From Acidiphilium sp. CAG:727 (GTDB taxonomy: Bacteria; Bacillota; Clostridia; Christensenellales; Borkfalkiaceae), in contig FR898386.1 in the NCBI GenBank assembly GCA_000437515.1, positions 1 through 8,465 of the forward strand: a DNA stretch of 8,465 nucleotides, read 5' to 3'. The notes below the pieces were generated by a model. That model did no database searches. It saw nothing but the letters and a program-made list of their open reading frames with translations, and was not told the origin of the DNA. This document shows positions 6,060-8,465 of this stretch, in pieces (the stretch's first letter is position 1; every line of letters starts with the position of its first letter). A program made the translations under genes and the position numbers.

Positions 6060-6384
6060 TTACACTCTTATAACCATTCCCATCAAGTACTCCGGTAAAT
6101 GAACAATCGTCAACCCTATATTTTGAAGCATTATATTCATATATAGACGCGATAGGTATCCATTCAATATTATATAAGTCAATATCATTCACTAAATAAT
6201 ATTTTCCGCTTAAATTGTCGCTTATTCTCTTCAAATCTTCTGCTGTAGAAATCGGAATATAATCAGCATAATCTTCTCCTTTCTCCCACTGCCAGACAGT
6301 ATATAACATGTAACTACTTTTTGTTCCTACTAAAAATAAGTCATTATCATATTTGAGGGTGATTTTATCAGTAATGACATTATC
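6060..6384 (-). pseudogene. 3'-truncated, frame-shifted remnant of a GLUG-associated surface-protein domain
   Basis: On the minus strand an open frame reads DNVITDKITLKYDND..., then IPISTAEDLKRISDNL, YYLVNDIDL, IEWIPIA and FTGVLDGNGYKS. The series 'staedL / nDIDl / w.PI / FtG.lDGnG' is the well-known lead-in to GLUG-type repeats of bacterial surface proteins. The frame has no ribosome binding site or believable start. It begins exactly where the upstream lipoprotein frame stops (TAA 6382-6380) and lies one base out of phase. At its other end, just after DGNGYK, homology stops and the frame runs into the terminator of the conjugative operon without a stop of its own. It is best read as the broken 3' part of the lipoprotein gene, cut by recombination near 6052-6068. 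Confidence 0.6.
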
Positions 6385-6880
6385 TATAGCGATACTTAAT
6401 ATCACCAATTTCACATTCCGTTGTTTTCGGTATTTCAACGCAATACAACATTACAATAATATCGTCTGTCACAGGTTCGTCTTCGCCAATCTCGTTTACC
6501 TCAAACAACGGATAAATCGTATTATCTTTTTTTAATATTTCGATAAACTCCATACCATCTGAAGATCGGCATGTCACCACAAATACCAACAAATTGTTTA
6601 ATTCAAAATACGATTCTGTATAGTCAAAATTAAAGTTATATGCAGCATAACTCTTGTAATCAGAAAGTAGTTCTACTCTATCGTACCCAAAAGAACAATT
6701 GTCATTCTCATAGTCAATTTGTATACATTTTACCTCGTACCCCGAAGCTGTATAATTTTTATATGGATCAGTAGAATCATTCGTACAAGCTGAAATGGTG
6801 AATACACCACTTAATAATAGCAACATTGAGATTATCTTTTTTTCATAAAAACTATAGTTCTTTATTTTAGAATTATTCAT
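6380..6880 (-). CDS. Putative lipoprotein, 166 aa, probably a truncated reading of a longer gene
   Basis: The N-terminus has the Lys-containing region, hydrophobic core and lipobox of a type II signal peptide (SMLLLLSGVFTISAC, lipidated Cys32), so the product should be anchored on the outer face of the membrane. The mature part is Tyr-, Asn- and Asp-rich with long beta strands (ELNNLLVFVVTCRSSDGMEFIEIL). TGGAGGC lies 4 bases before ATG 6880. It follows another lipoprotein gene by 25 bases on the same strand. The stop at 6382-6380 coincides with the start of a +1-shifted open frame carrying a surface-repeat domain, so a frameshift may have shortened the protein. Alternatively it is complete as it stands. 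No substrate or partner is apparent. Confidence 0.7.
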   Translation of the reverse strand: MNNSKIKNYSFYEKKIISMLLLLSGVFTISACTNDSTDPYKNYTASGYEVKCIQIDYENDNCSFGYDRVELLSDYKSYAAYNFNFDYTESYFELNNLLVFVVTCRSSDGMEFIEILKKDNTIYPLFEVNEIGEDEPVTDDIIVMLYCVEIPKTTECEIGDIKYRYR

Positions 6881-6905
6881 AATGCCTCCACTTCCATATT
6901 AATAA

Positions 6906-7574
6906 TTAGTTTTTTTCCCAAACTAATATGCTTGGCCCACTGAAATTAATTACTATATTTGAAATAACACACTTAAGCATTTCCGCAGGATAATCTGAAT
7001 ACGAATCACCTATTTGTACAACATAACAACCATTATACTCCCCATAATAACGAATGATCGAAATGTCTTCTACTGAAAATTCATTGCCATCGATTTCTTC
7101 TTTTTTAAGCAAATTCAAATACGAGGTTTTTATTGCAAGCTGTTCTTTTATTCCCAACTGATGCACCTCTAATCGAGAAGTAGATATTGTTTGAATGTTT
7201 GCAAGCGTCAACTTTCCATTTGTATACGCATCTTGCAAAGAATAAAAATACCCTTCACCGTCAATTTTATCAACCATATCCATTTCTTTCATAGTCTCCA
7301 CGCAAATTATATCTATTTTGGTCATTTCGTTTGCAATATTAATCTTTATTGTGGCACATTCAACTATAGCGTTTAACTTACTATACCCTGCTCCACTATA
7401 AATGTTATTCGCAATCTTATCCTCCTCATATGAAATAACATCCATAATAGCAGAGCGTTTATAGTCTTCTAAAAGTTTTTTTTGATTATTATCGCTTTCA
7501 ATATCTTGGGTGCAAGCTGAAAATATATTCAAAATAAATAATAAAGTAATTATTAATACTAACTTTTTTTTCAT
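6906..7574 (-). CDS. Putative lipoprotein, 222 aa
   Basis: A short Lys-rich start (MKKKLVLIITLLF) leads to a hydrophobic core and a lipobox-like IFSAC with Cys21; Phe at -3 is less common but acceptable. The mature protein is helical in the middle (about 60-150: the ETMKEMDMVDKIDGEG and RLEVHQLGIKEQLAIK regions). It ends with a C-terminal strand-rich block, IIRYYGEYNGCYVVQIGD then SILVW, a pattern I recall from other clostridial secreted proteins without a named function. AAAAGGAGGA (7586-7577) precedes ATG 7574. An 8-bp inverted repeat lies 29 bases upstream of the start. It heads a two-gene leftward unit with the 166-aa lipoprotein. Its role is unknown. Confidence 0.8.
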   Translation of the reverse strand: MKKKLVLIITLLFILNIFSACTQDIESDNNQKKLLEDYKRSAIMDVISYEEDKIANNIYSGAGYSKLNAIVECATIKINIANEMTKIDIICVETMKEMDMVDKIDGEGYFYSLQDAYTNGKLTLANIQTISTSRLEVHQLGIKEQLAIKTSYLNLLKKEEIDGNEFSVEDISIIRYYGEYNGCYVVQIGDSYSDYPAEMLKCVISNIVINFSGPSILVWEKN

Positions 7575-7602
7575 AAATCCTCCTTTTAAGTGCTATAAAT
7601 AT

Positions 7603-7631
7603 AAAGTGTAAAATCGTTGCGAATACACTTT
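7603..7631. repeat. Inverted repeat upstream of the lipoprotein unit, possible operator
   Basis: AAAGTGTA (7603-7610) and TACACTTT (7624-7631) are perfect 8-bp arms separated by 13 bases. The centre-to-centre spacing of 21 bases is two helical turns, which fits a dimeric repressor. It lies 29 bases upstream of ATG 7574 and downstream of a weak minus-strand promoter candidate (TTGACT at 7689-7684 with TAAAGA 16 bases on). It could instead form a 5' UTR hairpin. Confidence 0.45.
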
Positions 7632-7705
7632 GTCCCGTTTTGTTCCTTTTCTTCTTTTTAGTCTTTAATAAAAAAATGTAGACAGTCAATTTATTTTACA
7701 AATAT

Positions 7706-7887
7706 AAAAACAGCACACAGAAATATAGGGGATACACAACACCCTACAAGTCCATGTGCCATATCATTTTTTGCCAAAAAATCTATATAGTTTTTACAGT
7801 ATAGACCACTCGGCAAAATATAGCATATACCTTGTCGGGTTTGTGTTACTATCGGGACTTTTAACATTCCTACTCTATCTACTGCTC
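7706..7887 (-). ncRNA. Candidate rod-shaped small RNA (6S-like architecture, unproven)
   Basis: From a start near 7887 the minus strand can fold into one long rod. AGCA (7886-7883) pairs with TGCT (7715-7712). TAGG (7872-7869) pairs with CCTA (7729-7726). ACACAAACCC (7846-7837) pairs with GGGTGTTGTGT (7744-7734), 10 pairs and one bulge. ACAAG (7835-7831) pairs with CTTGT (7750-7746), and GCTATAT (7824-7818) with ATATGGC (7764-7758). TTTGCC (7817-7812) pairs with GGCAAA (7775-7770), and TCTATA (7805-7800) with TATAGA (7787-7782). A T-run (7710-7706) ends it, and a consensus promoter precedes it. The asymmetric central bubble (22 against 4 bases) and about 180-nt length recall 6S RNA, which sequesters sigma-A RNA polymerase. 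I see no diagnostic 6S sequence, so identity is inference. Confidence 0.55.
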
Positions 7888-7894
7888 AATTGTA
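7754..7894 (+). other. Apparent hydrophobic plus-strand frame antisense to the small RNA, not called as a gene
   Basis: A plus-strand frame starting at GTG 7756 and running to 8001 translates as a hydrophobic 81-aa chain. It has no ribosome binding site, lies antisense to the structured RNA candidate and its promoter, and its hydrophobicity follows from T-rich DNA. The note is kept so that a reader does not mistake it for a membrane protein gene. Confidence 0.5.
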
Positions 7895-7922
7895 TTATAC
7901 TACAAACTTTCCAAAAAGTCAA
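7894..7922 (-). promoter_or_regulatory. Consensus sigma-A promoter driving the small RNA candidate
   Basis: On the minus strand TTGACT (7922-7917) and a perfect TATAAT (7899-7894) are separated by exactly 17 bases. This is the best promoter in the window. The expected start, near 7887, falls directly at the 5' arm (AGCA, 7886-7883) that pairs with the last bases before the T-run, which ties promoter and RNA together. Read-through could also reach the lipoprotein genes. Confidence 0.8.
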
Positions 7923-8158
7923 TAATTGCTGTGTCATTATTATAAGTTTTGCAATTTTAGTCGTATCATTTTTATTTATTTTTTCAAGCGACTTTCCATA
8001 ACAATACACCGTCATTCATGTTTATACGGACAACAACATAAATCCTGTTCTGTTAATCTACTTATTTCTATAATATTTTTGATTGTATAGACCTCTATCG
8101 GAACATTGTAAAACATCAAAAAAAGTCAATTTGCAACCCTGGCGTGTGCTTGTCTTGA
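7923..8158. other. AT-rich stretch without a supported gene
   Basis: I see no gene with a ribosome binding site on either strand. A second TTGACT on the minus strand (8129-8124) has only a TACAAT 13 bases away, too close for a normal promoter. The phrase GTATAGACC followed by CT..CGG occurs both at 7799-7813 and 8085-8101, a weak sign of an old duplication. The bases just before the pcfK fragment (8131-8158) are less AT-rich and may belong to its source. Confidence 0.6.
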
Positions 8159-8161
8159 TAC

Positions 8162-8335
8162 GACGAAGCAAGAAAACTTGCAGAAAAAGGTGCTTCTTCC
8201 GCCTGTGTTGACGACGCTACCGTTTACGGCTGGGCAATCCATTACTTTGAAGAAGAAAGCATCGAAGGAACGCTTTACACCATAGACGGCGAAGAATATA
8301 AGCCCGTTGTAGCAAAACCGAAAACTACGCAAAAA
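8162..8335 (+). pseudogene. pcfK: Internal fragment of a second pcfK-like gene
   Basis: The frame starting DEARKLAEKGASSACVDD aligns with residues 60-116 of the complete PcfK-like protein (bases 3451-3621), with one added codon. By eye about 14 of 171 aligned bases differ (about 92% identity). Ten codons differ silently; only Tyr to Ser, Ala to Glu and Gln to Pro change the protein. An in-frame TGA (8156-8158) lies just before it, there is no start or ribosome binding site, and after the match the frame runs 21 unrelated codons to TGA 8399-8401. The MutS part is absent. The silent bias means that it diverged while under selection as a working gene, so it comes from a different related element rather than a recent copy of the gene in this window. 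Confidence 0.9.
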
Positions 8336-8361
8336 GCAAGTGTTTCATTTAACAACCTCCA
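8325..8361 (-). pseudogene. Ribosome binding site and start codon of a destroyed minus-strand gene
   Basis: On the minus strand TGGAGG (8361-8356) is followed 7 bases later by ATG (8348-8346). The frame reads only MKHLLFA before TAG (8327-8325), because from about 8345-8336 leftwards the DNA is the pcfK fragment. The gene started just after the permease stop (8365-8363), so it was the next gene of that operon, replaced by recombination after its first few codons. Its product cannot be identified. Confidence 0.55.
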
Positions 8362-8362
8362 T

Positions 8363-8465
8363 TTATTTGTTTTTTATAATATCAATAGGTTTTTTATTTG
8401 ACAATGTTAAGAGTGGTATTAAACTTGAAATAGCTATTATCAGTCCTGCCAGCGATATTGTAAGG
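8363..8465 (-). CDS. C-terminal end of an FtsX/MacB-type ABC transporter permease (partial)
   Basis: The minus-strand frame entering from the right edge encodes 33 residues: a hydrophobic helix (LTISLAGLIIAISSLIPLL), then TLSNKKPIDIIKNK and TAA (8365-8363). A last transmembrane helix followed by a short cytoplasmic 'kkPi-iIk' tail is the typical ending of FtsX-family permeases, for example of bacitracin-type efflux or lipoprotein export systems. Only the tail is visible, so the transported substrate and family branch are undetermined. Its ABC ATPase partner is probably outside the window. It is directly upstream of the destroyed start codon at 8348. Confidence 0.6.
   Translation of the reverse strand, partial: LTISLAGLIIAISSLIPLLTLSNKKPIDIIKNK

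Noticed and set aside
7756..8001. 81-aa hydrophobic plus-strand frame
   Set aside because: GTG start without ribosome binding site, antisense to a structured RNA and its consensus promoter; the hydrophobic look is expected from T-rich DNA.
8105..8129. Second minus-strand promoter (TTGACT and TACAAT)
   Set aside because: The spacer is only 13 bases, and no better -10 is found at 16-18 bases.
1..8465. CRISPR array, tRNA, rRNA, insertion sequence or integrase
   Set aside because: No spaced direct repeats, no tRNA or rRNA signature sequences and no transposase or recombinase motifs were seen on either strand.

Overview
The window looks like DNA from a low-GC Gram-positive bacterium of the Clostridia type. 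The reasons are strong GGAGG-type ribosome binding sites, tightly overlapping genes, lipoproteins with Gram-positive style signal peptides, and homologues of the pCF10 conjugation-associated proteins PcfK and PcfJ. It divides into two parts of different character.

Left part (about 1-6055) is a piece of a conjugative plasmid or integrative conjugative element. A non-coding leader (1-390) holds a set of nested inverted repeats around a terminator. A compact one-direction operon of 13 genes follows (391-6009). It contains an antirestriction protein of the ArdA family, nine small, mostly acidic genes I cannot name, a PcfK-like protein fused to a MutS N-terminal (mismatch-recognition) domain, a PcfJ-like protein and one last small gene. 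A strong bidirectional terminator (6024-6051) closes the operon. The layout, with anti-restriction functions and tiny co-expressed proteins first, resembles an establishment or leading region that protects incoming DNA in a recipient.

Right part (about 6056-8465) is visibly richer in A+T and is read leftwards. It holds two adjacent lipoprotein genes. The second runs into a frame-shifted, 3'-truncated remnant of a GLUG-associated surface domain that stops at the border with the conjugative operon. Upstream lies a candidate small RNA (7706-7887, minus strand): it has a consensus-grade sigma-A promoter, a transcript predicted to fold into a single rod with a central bubble, and a T-tract end. 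After an empty stretch comes a 174-base fragment of a second pcfK gene (8162-8335). It is about 92% identical to the complete copy, and most differing codons are silent. The fragment is joined directly to the start codon of a destroyed minus-strand gene, next to the C-terminus of an FtsX-type ABC permease that leaves the window.

The right part therefore reads as host or older accessory DNA scarred by at least two recombination events involving PcfK-bearing elements. The most interesting items are the PcfK-MutS domain fusion, the folded leader in front of the ardA operon, the rod-shaped small RNA candidate, and the pcfK fragment as a fossil of a second element.
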